Shown: piece after piece, positions 26,975-35,105 of the stretch
How the letters are laid out: each line of letters begins with the position of its first letter
Position numbering within the stretch: the first letter of the stretch is position 1
Assembly: GCA_019634895.1 (NCBI GenBank)
Contig: JAHCAM010000025.1
Location: 1 to 35,130 of the forward strand
Direction of reading: 5' to 3'
DNA from: Steroidobacteraceae bacterium
Lineage (GTDB): Bacteria > Pseudomonadota > Gammaproteobacteria > Steroidobacterales > Steroidobacteraceae
Length of the DNA: 35,130 nucleotides
Notes under the pieces: generated by a model
Database searches by the model: none
What the model was told of the DNA's origin: nothing
What the model saw: only the letters and a program-made list of their open reading frames with translations
Position numbers and translations under genes: made by a program

Positions 26975-29641
26975 TCAGGAAGCGAGCGGATCCGGCTTGG
27001 CCGGATCGATCCCGAACTTCCTGATCGCGAGCGCGACGGTGCCCGCGTCGATCTTGCCGTCGTCGGCCAGCGCCTTGAGCGCCGCGACCGCGATCCAGTG
27101 GCGGTCGACCTCGAAGTGCGAGCGCAGCGCCGCGCGCGAGTCGCTGCGGCCGAAGCCGTCGGTGCCGAGCGCGGCGTAGCGGCCCGGGACCCACTGGCGG
27201 ACCTGGTCGGCGACCGTCTTCATGTAGTCGGTCGCGGCGACGAAGGGTCCGTCGCGCCCGGCGAGGCATTCGCTCACCCACGGCTTGCGCGCCTTCTTGC
27301 GGTCCGGGTGCAGCATCGCCTCGCGCTCGGCGGCCAGCGCGTCGCGGCGCAGCTCCGAGAAGCTGGTGACGCTGTAGACGTCCGCCGGCACGCCGAACTC
27401 CGACTCCAGCAGTTCCGCCGCCGCCTGCGTCTCGCGCAGGATCGTCCCGGCGCCCAGCAGCGTGACGCGCACCGCGCCGCGGCCGCCGACGTGCAGCAGG
27501 TACATGCCGCGCAGGATGCCGTGCTCGGCGCCCTTCGGCATCGCCGGGTGCGCGTAGTTCTCGTTCATGCAGGTGATGTAGTAGAAGACGCTCTCCTGCT
27601 CCGCATACATGCGCCGCAGGCCGTCCTGCATGATGACCGCGAGCTCGTAGCCGTAGCAGGGGTCGTAGGCGATGCAGTTCGGGATCGTGGACGCCAGCAG
27701 GTGGCTGTGGCCGTCCTGGTGCTGCAGGCCCTCGCCGGCCAGCGTCGTGCGCCCGGCGGTGGCGCCCAGCAGGAAGCCGCGCGCCTGCATGTCGCCCGCC
27801 GCCCAGGCGAAGTCGCCGATGCGCTGGAAGCCGAACATCGAGTAGAAGATGTACATGGGGATCATGCTGATCCCGTGGTTCGAGTAGGCGGTCGCGGCCG
27901 CGAGCCAGGAACAGAACGCGCCCGCCTCGTTGATGCCCTCCTCGAGGATCTGGCCCTTGCGGTCCTCGCGGTAGTACATCAGCTGGTCCACGTCCTGCGG
28001 CGTGTAGAGCTGGCCCACCGAAGAGTAGATGCCGACCTGGCGGAACAGGCCCTCCATGCCGAAGGTGCGCGCCTCGTCGGGCACGATCGGCACCACGTGC
28101 TGGCCGATGTGCTTGTCCTTCAGGAGCTGGGTCAGGATGCGCACGAACACCATGGTGGTCGAGATCTCGCGCCCTTCGCTGCCGTCGAGCAGGTTCTTGA
28201 AGGCCTCCAGCGCCGGCACCGTCAGCCTCGGGGCCTGCGTGCGCCGTTGCGGCAGCGGGCCGCCCAGCGCCTTGCGGTGCGACTTCAGGTACTGCATCTC
28301 CGGGCTGTCCTCGGCCGGCCGGTAGAACGGCAGCCGCGGGATTTCCTCGTCGGAGACGGGAATGTTGAAGCGGTCGCGGAATGCGCGCAGCGCCTCGTCG
28401 TCCATCTTCTTCTGCTGGTGCGTGACGTTCAATGCCTCGCCCGCCTTGCCCATGCCGTAGCCCTTGACGGTCTTGGCCAGGATCACGGTCGGGCGGCCCT
28501 TGTGCGCGACCGCGGCGGCGTAGGCGTTCCAGACCTTCTGCGCGTCGTGGCCGCCGCGGTTGAGGGCGGTGACCTCGTCGTCCGACAGGTGCGCGACCAG
28601 CTCGGCGGTCTCCGGGTACTTGCCGAAGAAATGCTCGCGCGTGTACGCGCCGCCCTTGGCCTTGAAGCTCTGGTACTCGCCGTCCACCGCCTCCTCCATG
28701 CGCTTGCGCAGCAGGCCCGAGGTGTCGCGCGCGAGCAGCGGGTCCCAGCGATGGCCCCAGATGACCTTGACGACGTTCCAGCCGGCGCCGAGGAACGCGG
28801 ACTCCAGTTCCTGGATGATCTTGCCGTTGCCGCGCACCGGGCCGTCCAGGCGCTGCAGGTTGCAGTTGATGACGAACACCAGGTTGTCGAGCTTCTCGCG
28901 CACCGGCATCGTCAGCGCGCCCATGGACTCGGGCTCGTCCATCTCGCCGTCGCCGAGGAAGCACCAGACTTTCTGGTCCGAGGGCTCGACCAGGCCGCGG
29001 TGCTCCAGGTAGCGCACGAAGCGCGCCTGCATGATCGCCTGCAGCGGCCCGAGGCCCATCGACACCGTCGGGTACTGCCAGAAATCCGGCATCAGCCAGG
29101 GATGCGGATAGGAGGACAGCCCTTCGCCGCCGACCTCCTGCCGGAAGCGCCGCAGCTGCTCCTCCGTGAGGCGGCCCTCCAGGTAGGCGCGCGCATAGAT
29201 GCCCGGGCTCGAGTGCCCCTGCACGAACACCATGTCGCCGCGGTGGCGGTCCGTGGGCGCGCGCCAGAAGTGGTGGAAGCCGACCTCGTACAGCGTCGCC
29301 GAGGACGCGTAGGTCGCGATGTGGCCGCCGTACTCGGTGCTGACGCGGTTGGCGTGCACGACCATGGCGACCGCGTTCCAGCGGATCAGCGACTCGATGC
29401 GCCGCTCGATTGCGCGGTCGCCCGGGTAGGGCTTCTCGCGCGAGACGTGGATGGTATTGAGGTAGGCGGTGTTCGCCTTGAACGGCAGCCAGGCGCCGGA
29501 ACGGCGCGCGTGATCGATCAGGCGGTCGAGCAGGAAGTGCGCGCGGCCGGGTCCGTGCGCCTTGAGAACCGAGTCAATGGATTCGAGCCACTCCTGCGTC
29601 TCGAGCGGGTCGAGGTCGTCGTTCTGTGGGCCGTCAGCCAT
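26975..29641 (-). CDS. aceE: Pyruvate dehydrogenase E1 component (homodimeric)
   Basis: An 888-residue thiamine diphosphate enzyme that decarboxylates pyruvate and transfers the acetyl group to lipoylated E2. It is the homodimeric AceE type of gammaproteobacteria, with matching length (E. coli 887). The ThDP motif begins GDGEMDEPESMGAL and ends with NCNLQRLDG. FVQGHSSPGIYARAYLEGRL, HLLASTIPNCIAYDPCYGYE and SVTSFSELRRDAL are also typical. It is the first gene of aceE-aceF-lpdA and diverges from pyrC over 85 bases. The ATG at 29641 begins MADGPQNDDLDPLETQEWLES, the normal AceE opening. No PdhR-type regulator gene is nearby, and no operator could be recognised with confidence. Confidence 0.97.
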   Translation of the reverse strand: MADGPQNDDLDPLETQEWLESIDSVLKAHGPGRAHFLLDRLIDHARRSGAWLPFKANTAYLNTIHVSREKPYPGDRAIERRIESLIRWNAVAMVVHANRVSTEYGGHIATYASSATLYEVGFHHFWRAPTDRHRGDMVFVQGHSSPGIYARAYLEGRLTEEQLRRFRQEVGGEGLSSYPHPWLMPDFWQYPTVSMGLGPLQAIMQARFVRYLEHRGLVEPSDQKVWCFLGDGEMDEPESMGALTMPVREKLDNLVFVINCNLQRLDGPVRGNGKIIQELESAFLGAGWNVVKVIWGHRWDPLLARDTSGLLRKRMEEAVDGEYQSFKAKGGAYTREHFFGKYPETAELVAHLSDDEVTALNRGGHDAQKVWNAYAAAVAHKGRPTVILAKTVKGYGMGKAGEALNVTHQQKKMDDEALRAFRDRFNIPVSDEEIPRLPFYRPAEDSPEMQYLKSHRKALGGPLPQRRTQAPRLTVPALEAFKNLLDGSEGREISTTMVFVRILTQLLKDKHIGQHVVPIVPDEARTFGMEGLFRQVGIYSSVGQLYTPQDVDQLMYYREDRKGQILEEGINEAGAFCSWLAAATAYSNHGISMIPMYIFYSMFGFQRIGDFAWAAGDMQARGFLLGATAGRTTLAGEGLQHQDGHSHLLASTIPNCIAYDPCYGYELAVIMQDGLRRMYAEQESVFYYITCMNENYAHPAMPKGAEHGILRGMYLLHVGGRGAVRVTLLGAGTILRETQAAAELLESEFGVPADVYSVTSFSELRRDALAAEREAMLHPDRKKARKPWVSECLAGRDGPFVAATDYMKTVADQVRQWVPGRYAALGTDGFGRSDSRAALRSHFEVDRHWIAVAALKALADDGKIDAGTVALAIRKFGIDPAKPDPLAS

Positions 29642-29683
29642 GCGGAAACCTCGGCAATACTCCCATGCCGGCGGCCGGCCCGA

Positions 29684-29689
29684 TATGAT
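29684..29689 (+). promoter_or_regulatory. Candidate -10 box for pyrC
   Basis: TATGAT at 29684-29689 lies 37 bases before the pyrC GTG in the 85-base aceE/pyrC gap. No clear -35 hexamer is seen upstream. The minus-strand promoter of aceE is not evident in the same stretch. Confidence 0.35.
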
Positions 29690-29726
29690 CCTGTTTGCGG
29701 CGCCCGCCGGTCAAGGTTGAGTCCCC

Positions 29727-30791
29727 GTGCCAGACCCCGTGCAGACACTCACCTTCGCGCGCCCGGACGACTGGCACCTGCACTTGCGGGACGGCCAGGA
29801 GCTGGCCGCCGTTGCCCGGTTCACCGCGCGCCGCTTCGCCCGCGCGGTGGTGATGCCCAACCTGAAGCCTCCGGTCACCAGCGTGGATGCCGCCAGGCGC
29901 TACCGGGAGCGCGTACTCGCGGCGCTGCCGCCGGGTTCGCATTTCGAGCCGCTGATGACGCTGTACCTGACCGAAGGCATGGATCCCGCCGAGGTGGACC
30001 GCGTGGCGGAATCCGGCTTCGTCTGCGGCATCAAGTGCTATCCGGCGGGCGCCACCACGCATTCCGAAGCCGGCGTGCGCTCGCTCGCCAGCTGCGCGGC
30101 CGTGCTCGAGCGCATGCAGGAGCGCGACCTCGTGCTGCAGCTGCACGGCGAGGCGACCGGAAAGGACGTGGATCCCTATGACCGCGAGCGGGTATTCATC
30201 GAGCGCGAACTCGCGCCGCTGGTGCGCCGCTACCCGCGCCTGCGCATCGTGCTCGAGCACGTCACGACCGCCGCCGGCGTCGCCTTCGTGCGCGCGCAGG
30301 ATACGGGGCGCGTCGCGGCTACCATCACGCCGCAGCACCTGCTGTTGAGCCGCGGCGCCATGTTCGAGGGCGGGCTGCGGCCGCACCTGTACTGCCTGCC
30401 GCTGCTGAAGCGTGAGTCCGACCGCCTGGCGTTGCTGGATGCGGCGACCTCGGCCGACCCGCGCTTCTTCCTCGGCACCGACAGCGCGCCGCACGCGCGT
30501 GCGGCCAAGGAATCCGACTGCGGCTGCGCCGGCGTGTTCTCGGCGCATGCCGGCATCGAACTGTACGCCCAGGCCTTCGAACAGGCGGGCGCGCTCGACC
30601 GCCTCGAGGCCTTCGCCAGCTTCCACGGACCCGATTTCTACCGCCTGCCCCGCAACCGCGGCACGATCACGCTGGTGCGCGAGCCCTGGGAGGTGCCCGA
30701 ACGCTATCCGTACGGCGCCGGGGAACTCGTGCCGCTGGCCGCGGGCGGCCGGCTCGACTGGCGGCTGCGCGACACCGGGAGCAGCGCATGA
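29727..30791 (+). CDS. pyrC: Dihydroorotase (PyrC type)
   Basis: A 354-residue zinc amidohydrolase that closes carbamoyl aspartate to dihydroorotate in pyrimidine synthesis. The metal-binding HxH is in [10 protein letters not shown]. The carboxylated lysine lies in [14 protein letters not shown], further histidine ligands in LQLHGEAT and VLEHVTT, and the catalytic aspartate in [10 protein letters not shown]. The compact form of about 350 residues is the E. coli-type class II enzyme, not the ATCase-linked type. The start is GTG at 29727; a second in-frame GTG at 29739 (before [11 protein letters not shown]) is also possible and closer to the usual family start. The stop overlaps the ATG of rnt (ATGA). 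Confidence 0.94.
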   Translation: MPDPVQTLTFARPDDWHLHLRDGQELAAVARFTARRFARAVVMPNLKPPVTSVDAARRYRERVLAALPPGSHFEPLMTLYLTEGMDPAEVDRVAESGFVCGIKCYPAGATTHSEAGVRSLASCAAVLERMQERDLVLQLHGEATGKDVDPYDRERVFIERELAPLVRRYPRLRIVLEHVTTAAGVAFVRAQDTGRVAATITPQHLLLSRGAMFEGGLRPHLYCLPLLKRESDRLALLDAATSADPRFFLGTDSAPHARAAKESDCGCAGVFSAHAGIELYAQAFEQAGALDRLEAFASFHGPDFYRLPRNRGTITLVREPWEVPERYPYGAGELVPLAAGGRLDWRLRDTGSSA

Positions 30792-31474
30792 GCGCACAGC
30801 CGCCGCTCATGCGCGATCGTTTCCGCGGCTTCCTGCCGGTGGTCGTGGACGTCGAGACCGGCGGCTTCGTCGCCGCCACCGATGCACTGCTGGAGATCGC
30901 CGCGGTGTTGGTCACCATCGACGGCGAAGGCCGGCTCGCGCGCGGCGCCACCATCCGCGAACACGTGAGGCCCTTCGAGGGCGCGCGGCTCGATCCCGCC
31001 TCGCTTGCGGTCAACGGCATCGATCCCTGGCACCCGCTGCGCATCGCGTCCACCGAGGCGGACGCGCTCGGCAACGTGTTCCGCGAGGTGCGCAAGGCGG
31101 TGCGCGAGCAGGAGTGCACGCGCGCGATCCTCGTGGGCCACAACGCCTCGTTCGACCTCGGGTTCGTCAACGCCGCGGTGGCGCGCGCCGGGATCCGGCG
31201 CAATCCCTTCCATCCGTTCTCGTGCTTCGACACGGCCACGCTGGCGGGCGTCGCCTACGGCCAGACGGTGCTTTCGCGCGCGGCGCAGGCCGCGGGGATC
31301 GAGTGGAGCGCGCAGGAGGCGCACTCGGCGGCCTACGACGCGGAGCGCACGGCCGACCTGTTCTGCGAGGTCTGCAACCAGTTCCGGCCGCTGTACCAGG
31401 CGGCCATCGAGCGGCTCCGGACCGCCGAGCCCGCCGAGGATTCCAATCCCTTGCTGGAGCCGGCGCCCGAGTGA
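30788..31474 (+). CDS. rnt: Ribonuclease T
   Basis: A 228-residue DEDDh-family 3'-5' exonuclease that trims the 3' ends of tRNA and other stable RNAs. The catalytic acids are D21 and E23 (VVDVETGGF), the aspartate of [12 protein letters not shown], and the histidine and aspartate of [32 protein letters not shown] and [20 protein letters not shown] are characteristic of RNase T as opposed to DNA polymerase III epsilon. It is coupled to pyrC by an ATGA overlap; pyrC-rnt adjacency occurs in other gammaproteobacteria such as Pseudomonas. Its TGA stop is directly followed by the TCA that encodes the stop of the convergent grxD, forming TGATCA. Confidence 0.95.
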   Translation: MSAQPPLMRDRFRGFLPVVVDVETGGFVAATDALLEIAAVLVTIDGEGRLARGATIREHVRPFEGARLDPASLAVNGIDPWHPLRIASTEADALGNVFREVRKAVREQECTRAILVGHNASFDLGFVNAAVARAGIRRNPFHPFSCFDTATLAGVAYGQTVLSRAAQAAGIEWSAQEAHSAAYDAERTADLFCEVCNQFRPLYQAAIERLRTAEPAEDSNPLLEPAPE

Positions 31475-31804
31475 TCAGGCGATCGCGCCGGCCCCTTCCA
31501 GCAGCTCCTTGAGCTCGCCCGAGCGGTACATCTCCATCACGATGTCGCAGCCGCCGACCAGCTCGCCTTTGACGTAGAGCTGCGGGTAGGTGGGCCAGTT
31601 CGAGTACTGCTTGAGTGCCTCGCGCAGTTCCGGCTCCTCGAAGATGTTGACGTGGCGGTACTGCGCATGCACCGCCTTGAGCGCGGCCGCGGTCTGCGCC
31701 GAGAAGCCGCATTGCGGGAAGTCCGGCGTGCCCTTCATGAACAGCACCGCCGGCGCCGAGTCGAGGTATTCCCGGATGCGCCGGGTCGTGGCTTCGTCGC
31801 TCAT
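31475..31804 (-). CDS. grxD: Monothiol glutaredoxin Grx4 family
   Basis: A 109-residue monothiol glutaredoxin that binds a glutathione-bridged [2Fe-2S] cluster and passes it to apo-proteins. The active site is CGFS with C32 (PQCGFS). VLFMKGTPDFP, SNWPTYPQLYVKGELVGGCD and the closing SGELKELLEG are all standard for the family. rnt and grxD are also neighbours in Pseudomonas. The start codon overlaps the stop of DUF1289 (ATGA), and the stop abuts that of the convergent rnt with no base between them. With Mrp, it is the second cluster-carrier protein in the window. Confidence 0.96.
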   Translation of the reverse strand: MSDEATTRRIREYLDSAPAVLFMKGTPDFPQCGFSAQTAAALKAVHAQYRHVNIFEEPELREALKQYSNWPTYPQLYVKGELVGGCDIVMEMYRSGELKELLEGAGAIA

Positions 31805-31995
31805 CTGTGCGTGCGCTCCTGATATGCCGCGAGGCGGCGCCCTTCGGCCCGCTCGACCACTGCCCGCTGCTCGCCTGCGCTCATGGCCCCCCAGCCCGCG
31901 ATCTCCGCGAGCGTCCGGTAGCAGCCCCGGCAGACCTCCTGCGAGTCGAGCGAGCAGACGTTGATGCAGGGTGAGAACGGGCGGGTGTCGTCCAT
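31801..31995 (-). CDS. DUF1289 family small cysteine-rich protein
   Basis: A 64-residue protein of the DUF1289 family. Four conserved cysteines (C10, C14, C22, C25) in the pattern SPCINVC...VCRGCYRT probably bind a metal or Fe-S centre. The remainder, LAEIAGWGAMSAGEQRAVVERAEGR, forms the usual helical tail. The role is unknown; family members such as YdhL are widespread in proteobacteria. It is translationally coupled to grxD by an ATGA overlap and so may work in the same redox or Fe-S context, which is inference. Its start lies 20 bases before the promoter region of the divergent membrane-protein gene. Confidence 0.9.
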   Translation of the reverse strand: MDDTRPFSPCINVCSLDSQEVCRGCYRTLAEIAGWGAMSAGEQRAVVERAEGRRLAAYQERTHR

Positions 31996-32015
31996 TGCGG
32001 GGCCGTGCTAACGCG

Positions 32016-32063
32016 TTGAATTATGGGACCCCCTGGCCTATTCTTCAACGCTCACAAGGGGGA
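32016..32063 (+). promoter_or_regulatory. Promoter and ribosome-binding site for the PuuD-like gene
   Basis: This is the clearest sigma-70 promoter in the window: TTGAAT at 32016-32021, a 17-base spacer and TATTCT at 32039-32044. A strong Shine-Dalgarno AAGGGGGA follows at 32056-32063, six bases before the ATG at 32070. Confidence 0.7.
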
Positions 32064-32069
32064 CATGTC

Positions 32070-32678
32070 ATGAACCCGCTCACGAGCGTCAAGGGCTCCA
32101 TCGTCACCGCGTTCCTGCTGGCCGCGATCGTCAGCATCCTGCTCACGGTCGGCGCGGGCGCCGACATCGCGCTGCACCATGCCCAGCTCGGGCGCTGGCT
32201 GCACATCGTCTCGGGCGTGATGTGGATCGGCCTGCTCTACTACTTCAACGTCGTGCAGGTGCCGGGCCTCGCGGACGCCGCCGCCGACAAGGGCGGACCC
32301 GGCGGCGCCGGCATCGGCAAGTACATCGCGCCGCGCGCGCTGTGGTGGTTCCGCTGGGCCGCGGTCGTCACCTGGATCACCGGCGCCTGGTACCTCGGCA
32401 GCGGCTACGGCAGCGGCGAGGCCTTCATGCAGGCGTTCACGCTGCAGCCGGGCTTCCGCACCATCGGCGTCGGCGTCTGGCTGGGCACGATCATGCTGTT
32501 CAACGTCTGGGTGTTCATCTGGCCCAACCAGAAGAAGATCCTCGGCATCGTGCAGGCGACCGACGAGCAGAAAGCGAAGGCGCGCAAGACCGCGCTCTAC
32601 GCCTCGCGCACCAACTTCATCCTCTCGGTGCCCATGCTGATGTGCATGGGCGGCCAGGGACACGGGTTGCCGCTCTAG
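32070..32678 (+). CDS. PuuD-like (DUF989) integral membrane protein
   Basis: A 202-residue membrane protein matching the N-terminal membrane domain of urate hydroxylase PuuD but without the cytochrome c domain of the full enzyme. Hydrophobic helices lie near 11-30, 41-60, 91-110, 133-153 and 182-197. Family-like segments are LGRWLHIVSGVMWIGLLYYFN, with a histidine in a helix, APRALWWFRWAAVVTWITG and TIMLFNVWVFIWPNQKKIL. Real urate activity is unproven; stand-alone members are common and of unknown function. It has its own good promoter and ribosome-binding site, and is the only plus-strand gene in this stretch. Its TAG stop overlaps that of the convergent M48 protease within CTAG. Confidence 0.8.
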   Translation: MNPLTSVKGSIVTAFLLAAIVSILLTVGAGADIALHHAQLGRWLHIVSGVMWIGLLYYFNVVQVPGLADAAADKGGPGGAGIGKYIAPRALWWFRWAAVVTWITGAWYLGSGYGSGEAFMQAFTLQPGFRTIGVGVWLGTIMLFNVWVFIWPNQKKILGIVQATDEQKAKARKTALYASRTNFILSVPMLMCMGGQGHGLPL

Positions 32679-33673
32679 CGGACCCGCGCGCAGTCAGCCC
32701 GCTCGGCGAGCGGCGGGTGCGTGGACAGGTAAGCGACCGCGTCGTCGCCGGCGGCGAGCCGGCACATCATCGCGTCGAAATGCGAGCCGGCGAGGCCCTG
32801 TTCGCGCAGCCACTGCCGCGCGAACGCATCGGCCTCGCGCTCCATGTCGCGCGAGTGCTTGGCCTGCACCAGCACCACGGGCAGCGCCACCGCGAGCGAC
32901 GATGCGGTGCCGATGTCGCCGAGCACGGCGAAGGCGAGCGCCGCGACGCCGGCGTCCTGCAGCAGCATGCGCAGTGCGTGCCGGTGGCGGACGTGGCCGA
33001 TCTCGTGCGCCAGCACCGCCGCGATCTCGTCCTCGTGCTGCGCCAGTTCCACCAGCTCGTCCGTGAGCACGATGATGCCGGACGGCAGCGCGAATGCGTT
33101 CGGGCCGAGGCCCCGCCCGCGGCGCAGCTCCAGGCGGTACGCATGGCCGTCGGCCAGCGGCGCGCTCATCGCCGCCAGGCGTGACCGCAGCTCGTCCTGG
33201 CGCGCCGCCGGCAGCTTCGAGGGCGCGAGCAGCGTCCGGTCCATGATCACGAGCCCCTCGGATCCGATGGCCGCGTCCAGCGAGGGCGGCACCTTCTGTG
33301 CCGCCGCGGCCGCGAGCCGTGGCAGGCCATGCTGCACGAACAGCCACGATGCGATCGCGACGCCCGCGAGCGCCGCGGCCGCGATCGCCCAGCGCCGCTC
33401 CCAGTGCACGATGCGCCGTCCGAATCCGCCCGCGCCGAGCGCATCCAGCGCCGCGTCCACGGCATCGTTGTCGGCGGTCTCGAAGGTCGCGCCGTCGTCG
33501 AACTCGACGCGGCGCGGGATGTCCGCGATGCGGTCCGAGATGCGCACCGAGGCGAGCGGCACGTAGCGCGGCTCGGCGATGCCTTCCAGCCGCACCATCC
33601 GGTCTGCGCCGAGCGCCAGCCACGCCGGCTGCGCGGCCGAAGTCCGTCCGTCGAAGAACCGGCCCGCGATCAC
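32675..33673 (-). CDS. M48 family zinc metalloprotease
   Basis: A 332-residue membrane-anchored peptidase. Residues 1-80 form a small N-terminal domain (GRFFDGRTSAAQPAWLALGAD), followed by a membrane helix at about 95-113. The peptidase domain has the zinc motif HEIGH (223-227) and a third ligand in DMEREADAF (E278). ALPSGIIVLTDELVELA and STHPPLAERA are also family marks. Its relatives (YfgC/BepA- or Oma1-like) act in envelope or membrane-protein quality control; the exact role here is not known. It starts 10 bases after the DUF898 gene stop, so the two probably form an operon. The N-terminal domain plus a helix before the peptidase is a common layout in such DUF898-linked proteases. Confidence 0.9.
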   Translation of the reverse strand: MIAGRFFDGRTSAAQPAWLALGADRMVRLEGIAEPRYVPLASVRISDRIADIPRRVEFDDGATFETADNDAVDAALDALGAGGFGRRIVHWERRWAIAAAALAGVAIASWLFVQHGLPRLAAAAAQKVPPSLDAAIGSEGLVIMDRTLLAPSKLPAARQDELRSRLAAMSAPLADGHAYRLELRRGRGLGPNAFALPSGIIVLTDELVELAQHEDEIAAVLAHEIGHVRHRHALRMLLQDAGVAALAFAVLGDIGTASSLAVALPVVLVQAKHSRDMEREADAFARQWLREQGLAGSHFDAMMCRLAAGDDAVAYLSTHPPLAERADCARVR

Positions 33674-33683
33674 GGCGCAGGCA

Positions 33684-34754
33684 TCAGAGCCCGAAGTCCA
33701 CGTCGAAGAACTCGCCCACCGCCTCGCCGGTGGCGTCGGCGGGCGGCGCGGCCGCGGCGGCGAAGTTCTCCAGCGAACCCTCGGCCTCCACGTGCATGCA
33801 CTCCAGCTGGTAGCGCAGGCGGCGTATCAGCGCCCAGGGATAGAACAGGCCGAGCGTCAGCAGGACCCCCAGCACGTTGGTGACGTACAGCCACAGCAGC
33901 CGGCCGGTGCGGATACGGCAGGCGAGGCGATGAGGTCCGAGCGCCAGGCCGTCGTAGGCCGCATTCGTGAACGAGCGCTCCCAGTACGCGCCGATGGCCA
34001 GCGGGGCGAGGATCACCACGGCGATGAGTGCCACCATGGCCGTGATGGTGACCGCCAGCGAGGCTGCCTCGCCCCCGCTGCCGGCCGCCGCGGCCATGCC
34101 CATGGTCGACACCACGAGGCCCACGATCGTCGCCAGCCCCAGCCCGAGGGCGATGAAATAGAAAGCGAAGTAGCGGCCGATGCTGGCGGAGAACGCAAAC
34201 CGCTCGGTCCCGAAGCTCGAGCCGGACAGCAGGTACCGGACGCGCTGGTAGATCCACAGCGGCATCAGGATGTACAGGGTCAGCACGGCGATGATGGCCC
34301 AGCCGATATAGGCGCCGAGCGCGCCGCCGTAGGTGCCGTGGAAACCGAAGCGGATGCCGCGCCAGGAGCTCATGCGCAGGTGGAACCGGCGCGACTTCAC
34401 GATCACCCAGGGCATCGCGAACACCAGGACCGGCAGCAGCAGCAGCGCGGTGAGCGGCCACAGGTTGGTGGCGACCAGGTAGATCGCGAGCGCGGTGACC
34501 GCGATCAGCCTCCCCTTCAGGATCTGCAGCGGCTGGCCGTGGTACTCGAACGCGGATCCCGCCAGCGAAGTGCTGCCGTACAGGTAGCGCAGGCGGCGCA
34601 CCTTCGCCCAGGCCGAGTAGATGCCGAGCGTCAGGATCGTGAGCAGCAGATTGACGATCCAGATGCGGAAGTATTCAGCGCCGGTGGCGCGGAACTCGAA
34701 CGGGATGGTGCTGCGCGCCGCGGGCGCGGCCGCGCCGGCGCTCATGACGTCCAT
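33684..34754 (-). CDS. DUF898 (YjgN) family membrane protein
   Basis: A 356-residue multi-pass inner-membrane protein of the YjgN/DUF898 family, function unknown. The family repeat shows as an opening FEFRATGAEYFRIWIVNLLLT plus LGIYSAWAKVRRLRYLYGST, and again late as GRLLWLYVTNVLGVLLTLGLF and PWALIRRLRYQLE. About six to seven hydrophobic helices are visible. The tail ENFAAAAAPPADATGEAVGEFFDVDFGL is typical in ending on DVDFGL. It lies directly upstream of an M48 protease gene (10-base gap); DUF898-M48 pairs occur in many proteobacteria, suggesting a shared envelope job. Start ATG at 34754; an ATG four codons later (MSAGAAAP, 34745) is also possible. Confidence 0.88.
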   Translation of the reverse strand: MDVMSAGAAAPAARSTIPFEFRATGAEYFRIWIVNLLLTILTLGIYSAWAKVRRLRYLYGSTSLAGSAFEYHGQPLQILKGRLIAVTALAIYLVATNLWPLTALLLLPVLVFAMPWVIVKSRRFHLRMSSWRGIRFGFHGTYGGALGAYIGWAIIAVLTLYILMPLWIYQRVRYLLSGSSFGTERFAFSASIGRYFAFYFIALGLGLATIVGLVVSTMGMAAAAGSGGEAASLAVTITAMVALIAVVILAPLAIGAYWERSFTNAAYDGLALGPHRLACRIRTGRLLWLYVTNVLGVLLTLGLFYPWALIRRLRYQLECMHVEAEGSLENFAAAAAPPADATGEAVGEFFDVDFGL

Positions 34755-34839
34755 GAAAATTCTCCTCCCCTGGCCGCGGCACGCCGCGGCATTGCGCCTA
34801 GTCTAGCCTGAGTCCGGGCGGCGCCAACTGGCACATCAT

Positions 34840-34868
34840 TTGACGCTTTGACGTCATGACATCATGCT
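34840..34868 (+). promoter_or_regulatory. Promoter/operator of the toxin-antitoxin pair
   Basis: TTGACG at 34840-34845, a 17-base spacer and CATGCT at 34863-34868 form a plausible sigma-70 promoter ending six bases before the antitoxin ATG. Two palindromes overlap it: TGACGTCA (34849-34856) and CATGA-CA-TCATG (34855-34866). Ribbon-helix-helix antitoxins usually bind such short inverted repeats to repress their own operon; binding here is inferred. Confidence 0.5.
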
Positions 34869-34874
34869 GCCGCC

Positions 34875-35105
34875 ATGACCGCACCCAAACCAGCAACGGT
34901 CTATTTCGACGCCGATGTCCATCGCGCCCTCCGCTCGCGGGCTACCGCACTCGACCGTTCCATGTCCGACATGGTCAACGATGCGGTCAAGGCCGCACTT
35001 GCGGAGGACGTGGCGGATCTCGAGGCATTCGAGGAACGGCGCAAGGAGCGGAGCTCCCCTTTCGAGAGGTTCGTGAATGGCATGAAGCGCCGTGGCCGCC
35101 TATAG
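34875..35105 (+). CDS. Ribbon-helix-helix antitoxin of a type II toxin-antitoxin pair
   Basis: A 76-residue protein with an N-terminal ribbon-helix-helix fold: beta-strand ATVYFDADVHRALRSRA, then helices LDRSMSDMVNDAVKAALAED. This is the CopG/ParD-like DNA-binding domain. The charged C-terminal tail (DLEAFEERRKERSSPFERFV) would bind the toxin. It overlaps the following RelE/ParE-like toxin start by 14 bases, the usual antitoxin-first order. A palindromic operator lies directly upstream, consistent with autorepression. The exact TA subfamily cannot be told because the toxin is cut off after 13 residues. It is transcribed away from the DUF898-M48 pair and may be an acquired module. Confidence 0.88.
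   Translation: MTAPKPATVYFDADVHRALRSRATALDRSMSDMVNDAVKAALAEDVADLEAFEERRKERSSPFERFVNGMKRRGRL

Noticed and set aside
25817..30181. A 1454-codon open frame on the plus strand opposite the PDH operon
   Set aside because: It is antisense to aceF, aceE and their junctions. The translation is Arg/Ala/His/Val-rich with no family resemblance. Stop-free antisense frames are expected in GC-rich coding DNA.
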